DNA of 64,000 bases from Notospermus geniculatus (taxonomy: Eukaryota; Nemertea; Pilidiophora; Heteronemertea; Lineidae), in the NCBI GenBank assembly GCA_002633025.1, contig NMRB01001413.1, positions 48,742-112,741 on the forward strand, read 5' to 3'. The position numbers were made by a program, and so were the translations under genes. The notes below the pieces were generated by a model. That model saw nothing but the letters and a program-made list of their open reading frames with translations, searched no databases and had not been told where the DNA came from. Below are positions 22,082 through 33,703 of this stretch, in pieces; the first letter of the stretch is position 1, and each line of letters opens with the position of its first letter.

Positions 22082-22382
22082 GGCCTACAGTTTTTTTCGC
22101 TGAAAACCAGGGCTTGATTTTTTGAGAAGTATATGTGCGTCAGACAAGCATTCCGTGACCTGAAACTAATATTCTACACCCAAACATTTGTCAAAGAGTT
22201 ATTCTGTGTGAGTTTTCAACAAACATTTGATAATATTACCGGTTGTCCGGTTGAGCGCTGAGTGTGCTGCTCCTGGGGCTCCTGCTTGATATGCATATAA
22301 GTACTAACAATCGATCCTTTCTACAAGTTGGATTTGTGATATTAATGTTCTGAATGTCTACGGATTCTTTTGGTATGGTCTC

Positions 22383-23966
22383 TTGGATGCGGGGACGCCT
22401 TTGTGGATTTTTGTTGGTGATTTTGCGGCTGGCCTGGCTTGGCCATTTTGGGTCAGAGCCATTGGCACTCCATACATTTGTGCACTCTATGCACAGAGGG
22501 ACTGTATAACTATAGGCATGGGTTATAGTTCATATGACCTCCTTGTACTTAAACACAAGGGAGGTTCAATTTCGGAGTCATTGAAAACGACACTCGTTGA
22601 CCATGGATTATATTGCCTTGGTGCTGGTGATTCTAGGAACTGTGGTAAGCAGACAAGGAGAACTAAGAGAGCGGGGAAACACAGACGAGGAATCAGGTGG
22701 TGGAAACCTTTGGGCGTCAACAATCTTAACCTGACTGAGGTTCCATGTCAGCCTATTAATCATCTCAATGCAAATTCCCATCGTCCTTCCAATTTTAAGA
22801 CTTTATCAAACTGCTGTAGTATTAATATGCGATCTGTGAAGAATAAGACTCTACAGTTACACGATTTCATAGTTAGCAATGACATTGACCTGTTAGCCAT
22901 TACTGAAACATGGCTGGGGTCCTCCGTTGATAAGCAGTGTATAGCAGAACTGCTGCCGCCAGGATTTGAGATCAGACATGTACCTCGATCTGACGGCAGA
23001 GACGGGGGCGGCGTGGCGATACTTTATCGGTCAGGTCTGAAAGTGAAGATGAAAGACACAAAGCGCTTCAGTCATTTTGAATGCATGGACTGCCTTGTCG
23101 ATCTCGGGCAGCGGGTCATTTCTGTGTCTATCGTGTACCGTCCTCCCCCATCAGCAGTGAATGGCCTATCCAACAGTACCTTTTTTGAAGAGTGGACGGA
23201 TTTTATTGGCGAGAAAAATGTTTCTCGATCTGAGATTCTGATCCTGGGAGATATCAACTTCCATCTTGATGTGGCTGATGATGTGAATACACGCAAGTTC
23301 AACATGTCACTGGGCTCATGCGGCCTTAAGCAACTTGTGGTTGGTCCCACGCATATTAAGGGCCACACTCTGGACGTTGTGATCACTAGGGAATCTTCTG
23401 ACCTTGTCTCTGATGTCTCGGTCTCTGACACTGCATTGTTCACCACGGAGGGAAAACGAAGTTTAGATCATTTTCCAGTGACATTCACTCTCAACTGTAG
23501 TAAACCTGAGAACAAAGCGAAAACAGTGTCTTATCGGAAGTTCCGGGCAATTGATATTGATGCCTTCAAGGCTGACCTGCTGAAATTCTCCAGGCAGGCC
23601 ATCCGGGATGGCTCGGTAGACACACTGGCTCTTGCTTATGAGACTGGCATTCAAGTCTTAGTCGACAAGCACGCACCTTTGCGACAGAAGACCATCATAT
23701 TGCGGCCTAATGCCCCCTGGTATTCCGAAGAACTCCACGAGGCAAAACGTCTTCGGCGTCGTCTTGAAAGCCAATGGCGCAGGACGAAGCTGGAGGTTCA
23801 TCGTCAAATGTACCGGGCACAATGTGTTGCAGTTAATCGGCTACTTGTTGATACGAGACGGAATTACTTTAATTCTAAAATCATAGACTGTGGGAGGGAT
23901 CAGAGAAAGGTTAACCAGGTCGTTAAACATCTCCTGGGAGAGTCTTCCTCACCGACACTTCCACAG
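22383..23966 (+). pseudogene. LINE ORF2, APE endonuclease half, truncated 3'
   Basis: Open frame of 528 codons up to the junction. Residues 100-145 are a basic linker. The endonuclease domain of the AP-endonuclease type runs from about 146 to 368: NMRSV (148-152, metal/substrate Asn), ITETW (173-177, catalytic Glu), DGGGVAILYR (207-216), ILGDINFH (287-294, catalytic Asp and Asn), THIKGHTLDVVIT (323-335) and LDHFPV (361-366, SDH-type catalytic pair). A connector follows (APWYSEELHEAKR), typical of CR1/jockey LINEs just before the RT. The RT is absent: at codon 528 (23,966) the sequence switches to block A2. No stop codon or frameshift precedes the break, so the element was young when cut. The start is uncertain; the first hundred codons may be 5' UTR. 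Confidence 0.85.
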
Positions 23967-24518
23967 GCGCCATTTTTCGATCACGTGCCCAAGTCGCATG
24001 ACGTGTAGTGCACTGCAGTGACAGTGCCAATTCCAATGCCAGGTTTTGGACCAACCCCTGTAAATCAAACCGCCGTTCCTCATAACGAACGCTGATTTGC
24101 TACTGCATGTCACATGATGTTCGTCATGTGACAGGCGGTAGCAAATCAGCGTCCATGTGCTCTTTCCCCCGTAATTGCCATTGGCCCCAGACCATCGGAT
24201 TGTGGCCTCTCTTGTTCAGGGGTCTGACGAGAAAACAATGAAGCATACCTAGGGGGCGCATTCGCGTATGGCAAATGACAGGTCTTATCGATCAGGCCAC
24301 CGCGGTTTAATCCAGTAGTGACGACCACTGACCTGTCAGAACCAGTTTTATTCATGCTCTCGACCCTATCAACAAACGGGTTCAACATCCTCGTCAGTGT
24401 CCATCGATTTTCTGCGGTCTTCGTTCGAGGCTCAGTCATCGCGTGTGATGTTTGACTCTTGGTATCCGGATTTAACTTTTCAAATTAAGAATGTGTCAGT
24501 GGTTTAATAGACATGTTC

Positions 24519-25364
24519 TCAAATGTCATTTGAAGTTAGGTGAGCCGTGAGCTCTAACTCGGCTTCTTGTTGCTCTTTGGACAATAGTGTATCTGGCCTC
24601 GGAGCCAAGTCTTTCAAGAAACAAAAGTGTGACAGACAAAATCTCAACCTTTGATATATCGATTTCACCATGTTGGATGACGTCATACCAGAAACGGAAA
24701 TTCCGCCATCTTTTATGACGTCATCCAGACCCCGGGTTCTAGCTGTATCATGGTGATGGTGAAGGTGTCTCTTTGAACGATGCGTACTCTGCTGTGTTTC
24801 CATCATCACCGGCAGGATGATCACGCCTGCGCAGTCTTCCACCTCTGGCTGAAAGTTGTCGCGGGCGAATTTGGCTGATTCTTTGACGCTGTTGGGTAGC
24901 TCGAAGATTCGTCTGGCATAGAGGTCTTCATCTTGCAGCTTCCAATAATTATTGGGGTCCAGTTCATCTAGGTGTGTGTAGCTGTCGTCGAGGATCTCCA
25001 TGATTCGGTAGATTTGAACTGTCAGTATTCTTGGTAGGTCGAACATCTCTATCATCGTGTTGGGTCCGTACTCTTCGTGGGGTGGTATCGTGCGATTCAG
25101 GACGAAGAGATGTCCGTGGACGAACCAATTGGTGTTCGACAGGAATCGACCTCCTGAGTCTCCGGACTTGTCCAATAAGTCGTACGGTTCTTGTCCCAAC
25201 ACGTAGACTTTGTAGATGGGTACGTCGGGTACTCTGGGATCCATGGCTTGTGTAAGTACGAAGTGGAGTGTGGCTCGCACCGCGGGTGGAATGTCCTGCT
25301 TGCACTCCCCTTTCTCTAGTTCCTCGTGGTCGCTCATCTTGCGTCTGTCTTCATCGAAATTCAT
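24519..25364 (-). CDS. Unrecognised 281-residue protein, intact frame
   Basis: The frame runs from ATG 25,364 to a stop at 24,519, with no intron needed. Start: MNFDEDRRKMSDHEELEKG, acidic. The middle is well-mixed, soluble-protein-like sequence (VPIYKVYVLGQEPYDLL, NTNWFVHGHLFVLNRTIPP, YGPNTMIEMFDLPRIL, DELDPNNYWKLQDEDLYARR), followed by a histidine run. The last 60 or so residues overlap sequence shared with A1 (14,330-14,460) and look less protein-like, so the original C-terminus may have been earlier. No catalytic motif or membrane helix recognised. It starts about 20 bases after the stop of the DUF4326-type gene on the same strand, a spacing usual in viruses and bacteria but unusual for animal genes. 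In A1 this region has been replaced. Confidence 0.55.
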   Translation of the reverse strand: MNFDEDRRKMSDHEELEKGECKQDIPPAVRATLHFVLTQAMDPRVPDVPIYKVYVLGQEPYDLLDKSGDSGGRFLSNTNWFVHGHLFVLNRTIPPHEEYGPNTMIEMFDLPRILTVQIYRIMEILDDSYTHLDELDPNNYWKLQDEDLYARRIFELPNSVKESAKFARDNFQPEVEDCAGVIILPVMMETQQSTHRSKRHLHHHHDTARTRGLDDVIKDGGISVSGMTSSNMVKSIYQRLRFCLSHFCFLKDLAPRPDTLLSKEQQEAELELTAHLTSNDI

Positions 25365-25382
25365 GATGAAAGTGTGACAAAT

Positions 25383-25930
25383 CTAACAGTATTTCTCCTT
25401 AAATAGCTTGATGAGTACGTGTCCGTGACATGGGAGGGGATGACACCAACAGGCCAATGTACAGCCGCTCAATTCGTGTAACTGATCCATCATGTTGTTT
25501 CTGATGTACGTCTCGTATTTTTGTAGACTCTCCTCTCTGGTGTACTTGATGAGTGGGAATGGGTTACCCCATTTGTTGTCTTCGTCGCGTGCATCATCCG
25601 AGTTTCAAGTGTCGTCCTATGTACACATGCTTCTTATCTTTCAGCCAAGTTTTCAGATTCTTACAACCCATTCTTCTGATATTGATAACACCAGTTGGTT
25701 GAACACGTCTGTGCCTTCTTGGCGAGTACATGTACGTGAAGTTATCTTTCAGCCAAGTCTTCAGATTCTTGCAACCGATTTGTGAAACACGTCGGTGCCC
25801 GTCACGTTCCATGACGAATATGACGAACGCAGACCCATGTCTGATGTTTTGTGGTTGTATTTCTATGATGTTGGAATTCAGGGATAAGCGGGGCTAGTGA
25901 TTCTTGGGACGTATGTAAGTTAAATCTATT
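25383..25930 (-). pseudogene. DUF4326-type protein with internal repeat, A2 copy
   Basis: Minus strand. The C-terminal part shows KHVYIGRHLKL, then, one frame over, DEDNKWGNPFPL, REESLQKYETYI and GCTLACWCHPLPCHGHVL. VYIGR, KWGNPF and the CxCxP...CHG end are the hallmarks of DUF4326 (PF14216), a small domain of unknown function known mostly from bacteria, phages and large DNA viruses. The frame change lies at 25,596-25,597; relative to A1 five bases are missing there. Upstream, GCKNLKTWLKD occurs twice (about 25,755 and 25,650), so this part arose by an internal duplication, and the frame stays open to about 25,880. An alternative ATG frame starts at 25,933. The stop at 25,383 is followed after about 20 bases by the next ATG. 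No intron signals needed. Broken as it stands. Confidence 0.65.
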
Positions 25931-25933
25931 CAT

Positions 25934-26869
25934 TAGCTCACTCGTGAGCTTTTATCGTCCTGCGGCGTCCGTCGTCCGTCGTCGTCGTCGTCGTCCGTCG
26001 TCGTCGTCGTCGTCGTCGTTGTCCGTTAGCAGGGCACGTTTCGTAACCGCTGGAGCTATTGATCTGAAACTTGGTACATATATACCCCTAGGTCAGATGA
26101 CCTATGACACCAAGTTTCGGTCCGATTCGATTCTTGGCTTGGCCTCCAGGTGGCCAAAACCAAAAACACAAAAAGTGCAATAACTCCTGAACTAATGACT
26201 GGATCGTCTCCAAATTTATATCATAGGTGTATCTAATTATGATACATAACAAATATAACGGGTTTTTGATTTGACCTACTTTTCAAGGTCACAGAGGTCA
26301 AAGTTCGACAAAAGTGACGAACCTGCCACAGATCTTCATTATTTCACCGAGCATCTTCATATCTTGCAAAAACATGTATTAGAGGGGTACCTTCAAAACT
26401 ACCGAGTTTCGGCCTGATCGGACATCCAATATGGCCGCCAGGTGGCGTAACCTGAAAATCGACCAAGTGCTATAACTCAGGAACGGCTTGACCCAGAGTT
26501 CTCGAACTTGATATTTACCTCCCTCTAGGTGACCTTTACAAGCACGTCAAATTTCGGCCTGATTAAACTTCCAATATGGCCGCCAGGTGGCGTAACCTGA
26601 AAATCATCAAATGTGCTATAACTCAGGAACGACTTGACCCAGAGCACTCAAATGTGCTATTTGGCTCCCTCTAGATGACCTTTATGTGCATGTGAAGCTT
26701 TGGCCTGATCGGACATCCAATATGGCCGCCAGGCGGGATAACCCAACAATCATTGAAGTCCTGCAACTTGGGAATGACTTGACCCAGATTGCTTATAACT
26801 GACATGTACCTCTCTCTGTCATTACACTGATGTATGTGCAAACGAGTGAGCACATGGTCCATGGACCAT
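25934..26869 (+). mobile_element. AGCTCAC element, 936 bp, A2 only
   Basis: Precise insertion relative to A1 (empty site ATCTATTCATTTTTACATG at 15,460). The flanking TTCAT is duplicated (25,929-25,933 and 26,870-26,874). It starts TAGCTCACTCGTGAGCTTTT, continues with a CGT-rich stretch and GCAGGGCACGTTTCGTAAC, then tandem units with CCAATATGGCCGCCAGG and ACTCAGGAACG(G/A)CTTGACCC (26,390-26,800), and ends GAGTGAGCACATGGTCC, ATGGACC. No transposase, so non-autonomous; the superfamily is unknown. Relatives: 37,836, 42,027, 50,411, 55,490, 61,561 and a 3' part at 5,594. Confidence 0.8.
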
Positions 26870-27057
26870 TTCATTTTTACATGTACACACATTGTGTACT
26901 TCGGGACATGGGGCTAAGGTTGGGGGAATCTATTTATTTTTATATGCACACAAAATGTGTACATTTTGAGCAAGCGAATACGTGCAGCTAGGTTGGTCTC
27001 TCAGTAAAGATTTTGTGGCCCTGAGAAGGGCCCTTTGGGAGAACATCTGTAGTCTTC

Positions 27058-27390
27058 TTACTGCATCATCATGTGTTGAAAATGGTCTCTGGCTTCAAGG
27101 TAACCTTTACCGTTCGGTGGTGCATATCTCTTGGCTTGACTTTCGAAGAATGCGTTGTGTAGTGGTCTGCAGCATCGTGCGAATCGAAGTTTCAGGCGGC
27201 GAAGTCTTCTCTGTATTGGATAGATGTTTGAGGTGATGATGAATCGTCTGTATGATGGTAGGTCTTGTATGTACTTCTTGAAATTCATTTTATACAACCA
27301 GGCTGGGATGGGGTTCGGGACTTTCATTTGTGCAACGGCAAGGCACTTGACAGGATTCTTTGGTTGTTCTTGAAACATGATGCGGCCCAT
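27058..27390 (-). pseudogene. Unrecognised frame X, A2 copy
   Basis: Counterpart of 15,697-16,002, with the same conserved start and the residues AWLYKMNFKKYI and YRRFIITSNIYPIQ. The FIITSN string recalls motif C of superfamily 3 helicases, but no Walker A or B is seen nearby, so no function is assigned. On the same strand as, and upstream of, the DUF4326-type gene; the 936-bp element at 25,934 now separates them. Confidence 0.45.
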
Positions 27391-27509
27391 TTCTTCTGTG
27401 ACAATTTTGTTGTCCCACGCCAGAGCTTGTACAATTCGTATGGCTTTATCGATGGGAACGCATTCCTAGGACATTGTGAGGGTCGTTACTATACTATACT
27501 ACTTCGGCT

Positions 27510-28417
27510 GTGATTGGCTATCGGCGTGACGTCATGCCCAATTTGAAATTTGAATACCTAGGAATATGGATTTAAAATATGGTTTATTTTATTTTATTTT
27601 TCATATCATAGCAAACATTATTCTTTGTGATGATAGACATAAATGTTCATAATACAGTTTAATGAAAATATATATTTTTTACAATCATTACTGTAACCGA
27701 GGTTGAAATAAGGGTTGGGGACGAGGTGCCAAGAATCTTGGAAGTGAATCCAGGGTCTAACGACCGAAGCCGAAAATGACCTCGTCCCAAGGCAAAAGCA
27801 GACGAAATTTCGAGTTAGATCCTGGCGACGAGGTTGTACCTTGTAGCACTAATATATCCAAGATGGCGGCTATCGATCGTGTACGTGTAGTTAGACACTT
27901 TGTCAATATCAATTCGCTTTAACACAAACTTAATTTTTTTAGTGTAATCAGATGTGACTGTTCACGTCTTAGTTCACTCCAGTGGTGTTTGCATGGTTCC
28001 CAGTGATGTTGGAGGTAACTATTCTTCACTTCATCAACTTCAGCCATTGATCTGCGGTAGAATGAGCCATTTACGATAATTCACAGTTCACTGCTTGGAG
28101 ACGAGATTCCTGGGCAAGCGCATCAATCTTCGACACTGGGATATCCATCATTTATGGGAAATGATAATCAATACGTACTCCGCAATCGGAGATTGATTTT
28201 GAAATTACCATACTTCGCAATCGGAGATTGATTTTGAAATTTCTATGAAGGCATGGTTCATTACGCTGGATTTTAACAGCGGGTATGAGATTAGAATTGG
28301 TTCGATATGATCATGGTAAGCAGTTTTAAAACCCCACTGAATTGAATTTTACGGTATTTCCAAACTATTAGGAGAATGCAGGTGGAGGTCTCGTAGCCTC
28401 GTGAAGATCCCCAAAAT
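27510..28417. other. Block A sequence without a gene (A1: 16,120-17,127)
   Basis: AT-rich. Contains a tandem pair ACTTCGCAATCGGAGATTGA and ACTCCGCAATCGGAGATTGA at 28,180-28,240 (16,880-16,940 in A1). No coding signal on either strand. Confidence 0.35.
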
Positions 28418-31400
28418 AGTGAGTTTTCGCAAATCTGACGAAACACGAAGTACGAAATACGAAATTGGACTTCATTTCCATGACGTAATGTATTTCAGGA
28501 GCTGGCTTGTACCACAAATATCGCTTGCTGCGAGAGCGTCTTTCAGCGTATGACGTTAGACCGATGGAGTTAATACGGTGTTTATTAAACTTTGCAATTA
28601 TTTATCTTTCGTTTCCACTTCTTCGCTACGAAGTTGAAATTTAAAAATTCAAGATGCACCATAACTCTCTCGGTCTTACATGATATGCTAAAAGACGCAC
28701 TGGCAGCAGGGACATCTGTGGTACCAACCATCGCCATCGACATCGGAGGGGGATCGCCTCCAGCTACGCCCTCCGTTCTTGATAACAACTGGACACGACT
28801 TGTACCGCGCCTGAGCCACGCAAATGATTTGTACCCATGATTTTACCGGCGTATCGAGATCGGCTTGATTCAAGTGGTGCCTTGAGCGACCACCTGAACA
28901 CACGTTGGATTGAGTTGAAATGACGGCGGGCAGCAGCTGGAGCAAGAATCTATGCCGTCCATTAAGATCTCCACGAGACCGAAGGCGTCTAAAGTGAGAT
29001 TGGTTCGGTTGTGAGCTAATCTTACTATCTTGCCTGTCGGAATGTCTTATTTCGCGTTTCTGCGGCTGAACTGTGTGTAGTGGCTCGTCTGAGCTCATTC
29101 ATCCTCTCTGGGTCCAGTGACCTTATTCGCGAAGCTCTCCTAAGATAACGGAGTGCATGAACTAATTGTTCGTGTGCCTCTCAGTGGGTAAACTACATAA
29201 GCCTATCGATTTTGGTTGCGCTCTGGTGTCCAATATGGCCGCACAGCCACCATCTTGAATTTGCATTCCGCGCAGGAACTCAAAATATGCCAGGGCCAAT
29301 CATCACCATTTTTGGGTGGATGTTGGTGGCAGGTAACTACACAAGCCTTTTGACCGATGTTTAATATGGCCGCCACAGCCACCATCTTGAATTTGATGAA
29401 CTCAAATATGCCACTGCGAGTCATCGGCATTTTGTGTGGATGTTGGAGGCAGATAAATATTGATTTGGGTGGCGATATCCACACCACCATCTTGAATTTG
29501 TAACTGCCAATCATCAACATTTTTGGTGCAGGTTGCGGGCACTTCAGACATATCCAGCTAGGGCTGAGGTGTTTGGTAGAGGATTGCTCGGTTCTGGTCG
29601 GGTCAGAGTTGGTGTGGTTTGTGACGACGACAACATCGACACACGAAGCACCAACCATGGGTCTTCCGAAATTAAACTGTTGGCTATATTTTCAAATAAA
29701 TGAGTTTGTCCATCAGAAAATCAAGTGCCCATCGGAACATGAGGGTACTGCCTGCGACGGCGTGGCTATTTTTATTCAGTTCCGTGGTCACTCCCGAGGC
29801 AGAAGTGAGAAGAGGCAAATGGGCCATTTGTCAAGATATTCTTTGCTTTCATTGGCTAAAAGCAGTACATAAAGAGGAAACTCCAACCAGCGTAGATTCG
29901 AATTGACAGCAACAGATGTTGTCTCTCTGTCTCCCGAAAAACATTTTGACAGAGGGGTCCACTCTACCCCGTTACAAACTCATTTATTGAACGCCCAAAA
30001 GGTTCCCTCCAACATCATTACCGTTGCAAAGGTAAGTTCATTACTTCTTCAATGTACCATGGGCACATATCACTATCACATATTATGTTATAGAATAACT
30101 CACTTAGTAACGACACAAATCACATTACTTTATTCATGATGGAAGATCAGGGGGCGAAAAGAGTTCCACTAGGTGAAATAAAAGGCACAATGCACAAACG
30201 TATCGTCCAGGGTACACCCTGGCATTCGGACTCATCGCCATACTCTGGGCTGGGGAAGTTAGCGATGCGACTGACGAAAACCGATATCGACAAAGACAAC
30301 GAAACGAAACGCACATACACGGAGGTGAATTTCGTCCTTACATCACTGGCGAATGCAGAAACGTGGGAACCAATCACAGAGCTTGTTACTCAGTACGAGT
30401 TTTCTGATTGGCTGAGCGGAAGTCAGAGTTAGAGGTAGTATTATATCATCAAATACACACTGCTGATTTTATCTCTTTTTTTTCATACAAATAATCACTT
30501 CATTTAAAACCAAAGTGCCGTGTGGGCACTCTCCTCCTATTGTGCTGTACACATAGGCTGCTCTTCGTAGGATTCAAGCCCTAACTAAGGAGGAGATCGG
30601 GCACAAAGTCCGGTCCACCGTAACTGTGTGTAGTCATTACGTAGCAGATAACAGCTCAACTCAGGTTGATAAAATACCCAACATGGCCACCGTCAATTAT
30701 AATAAGATGTTGGCCTATTTCGTCCAGTGACAAGGAGTCTGCCAGCCATAGCTTCGACGTCATGCTCTAATACTTCTGTCAATAAACACCGATTAAAAAA
30801 ACTAAACCTTCGATTCGCCTCCGGCGTAACATCGATGAAGCAGTTGAGTCGGTTCAACGTAAACAATGTTCTTTCATATTGATTCCTTTGATAACACCAT
30901 TTCGCCAAATTTCGCAATGTTCCCGGTTCACTGGTAATCGAATCGAGAGGTTGGTGCTGGACCGATATTCAGCCTCGTGTCTGAGTTTCCTTGGGCGGCA
31001 ACGCGGTCCCCAAGAGGATAGACAACGACCATGTCGTTAACTTGGTAGGATGTGTTTCTCCAGATTTTGTCAGATTTCTTTCGTCTCCAGTCGAAAAAGT
31101 TCAGCGGCGAAGTTGTGTGTTCACGGGCAACATTTTTCCAACATTTGAACAACATTCCTGTGCAACATTATACATCGTTTGTCCAACAAGGTTAGAAAAA
31201 TGTTGACCATCGTAGGCCGATAACCATTAAGCTATACGTACAGTACGTGTATAGCAACATTTTTCCAAAATTTGAAGAACATTTTACCCTGTATACACTG
31301 GCCAACAAATTTAGCAACATTTCAACAACATGTTGGAAAATTTTTTCTCTCTGTACACACTATACAACATTGTCCAACAAGGTTTTATCCGAATGTTGGA

Positions 31401-32009
31401 AAAATGTTGTCGGAGTGTACACGCAGAAAGGCCGCCGCGCCTAAACAGTCGAACCCGCCCAGGGCGATCGTTTCGTCAACTTGTTCTTCCTCCTCTTCGC
31501 CGCCACCACGGCACGCACGTCAAGGAATGACCAGCCCTATCAAATCATCGATTGAACCTTTAAGTATCACAGGGTTATCATAGTAATGCTCCGCCGGCCA
31601 GAATCTGGTAGGACCGCTAATGGAAGCGGAAGCTGGGGATAATCTTCGTCGGTAAGATGAATCTATCACCCCAGATCCTGGCTGACGATGTATAGCAATA
31701 GCGTGATACGGGGAATAAATCGGGGAGTGAAGCGAGCAAGGTATGACCGCTATTGGCTGGCTTATGTTGAAAGTCATGAGGGACGTGAATGAGGTGTCGT
31801 GAACATGAAGCATTAATCGTGGGGACCGCCGTGGGGAGGTCCTTTCCGTCAGTGTGTTAAGCAGGACGTGAACCCATAAACATGTATTAGAGACTGTGAG
31901 GTCCATTACAGACGTAGGCCTACATGTACCATATCGATACGCCAGCCTGGCATTGGTTGCATGGGGTTGATGATTAGGGCATTCCTTTCATGCCTTTCAT
32001 TCTCTCAAC

Positions 32010-32690
32010 CGTGCCGGAACAGTTGCAAACAGCACCACGTTGTGAGAAACCCAGCTGTAGTCCGCATAACGGTTTTCTAGTCTCACGTTAAATAGCTGTA
32101 GTCAGCAATTACGGCTTTGTGAGAAACGCCCATCTGTAGTCTGCATAGCGGTCTTCCGGTCTCGCCTTGAACAGCTGTAGTCTGCAACACGTTGTAAAGA
32201 AACCCAGCTGAAGTTTTACTGCCTCGCGTACGTCTTTTGAGCATCTGTAGTCAGCACAATCCAGCAGTTGTGAACGTGTCAACAAAACCCAGATGGAGTC
32301 TGCATTTGTTTTCGCGCCTGGCATTGAGCAGCTGCAGTCAGCAACATGTTGTGAGAACGAGCTGTAGTCTGCAATATGGTTTTCCTGCCCCACGTTAAAA
32401 GTAGCCGTAGTCAGCAACACGTTGTGAGAAACATAGCTGTAGTCTGCATACGGTTTTCCTTCCTCGATTTAGTCAGCAAAATAAACAGTTGTTGTCTGCA
32501 TAAAGGTTTTTCCAGCCTCGCGTTGAACAGCTTTAGTGCGGAAGAAACCCATGCTGCTGTAATCTGCATAAAGGTTTTCCTGTCTCGCTTTGAACAGCTG
32601 TAGTAAGCAACACCCGTTACTGCGAGAAACCCAGCTGTATAGTCTGCATAAAGGGTTTTTCCTGCCTCGCGTTGAATCCACCGCATGAGT
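32010..32690 (+). repeat. 80-bp minisatellite, A2 array
   Basis: About nine imperfect units with CAGCTGTAGTCAGCAACA-like and GAAACCCAGCTG words. It matches the A1 array at both ends but differs in the interior, as expected for an array that changes unit number. Confidence 0.75.
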
Positions 32691-33636
32691 AAACGGCTGC
32701 AGCTGAACAAGCAAATCTACATTAGCTGTAGGTAGGTTTTTTCCCCCACCACACTGCCGAGAGTGACATTAGCACTTTGCTATATTATGACACAATTGAA
32801 TTGGCTAATGCAACATAGGAGAAACGCATATCTGGAAAGCCAAGAGCAAGACACTCTCACATCGAGAGAAGGTTTTTTTTGGCCGGCTTTTCACCGTTGC
32901 TCTGAGGTTGACTGTAAATATTTCTGATGTAGATTTTATGTAACTGCTATGTTAACCTTCTTTTTTAACGATTTCTTTCTTTTTTAAACCTTAAGTGAGA
33001 TTACTTTTCTTATTTCCAAAGTACGGTGTCCCTTAGGGAACGTGCTTTTTTATGGCTATTTAGTTTTTTTCTGTGTTTCCACCGCAGTGATAACATAACC
33101 CAGAACATTTACATGAAAAACGTGAAAAACAAACGAAAAAAGTGCATGAACCCTGTGGGCCATCGTACAAAATCCGCGTCTGCGGTTGTGAAAAAGCCGA
33201 GATGATGGATCAGAGAGGAATTTAGAGGGATTTTTACCTGTGTAATCTGTGTATTATCTTTGCAGTAAATGTCAGATACTTCGCGCCAACCAAAATGTCA
33301 AAACACCTGATCGATCGCCGCCATCTTGGAAGTACTAAATACAGTATATGGAATATATTGCACAAAGAATGCCTTAATTGCACGACTGCCATGGCTTTAT
33401 TCTCTTTGGATACTATTTACCCTACTGTCAACTGCAGTTGTAGGCCTTTCAATGATGTAATTCACTAATGATGTAATTCACTAAATACAGAAATTAGTAA
33501 CTTTGGAATTGTGAATTTCGCGGGCCGCGAAATTATTATCAGTGTCATTTTTGACTGCCGCGACTAATTCCCTTTAAGTGTCTAACAAAATATTGCGGGC
33601 CGAATTCAAAAGGGTGATCATCGCGAAATTAAGCAT

Positions 33637-33703
33637 TAGACGCGTGTAAGTCCACTAAATGCACACACTTCCACCATGCATTTGGAGAAGTTACACGCGT
33701 CTA
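33637..33703. repeat. Hairpin, 67 bp
   Basis: TAGACGCGTGTAA and CTAAATGCA on the left, TGCATTTGGAG and TTACACGCGTCTA on the right, around a short CACACTTCCACCA loop. Confidence 0.65.

Noticed and set aside
27058-27390. Superfamily 3 helicase assignment from FIITSN in frame X
   Set aside because: A single motif-C-like string without Walker A, Walker B or correct spacing is not enough.
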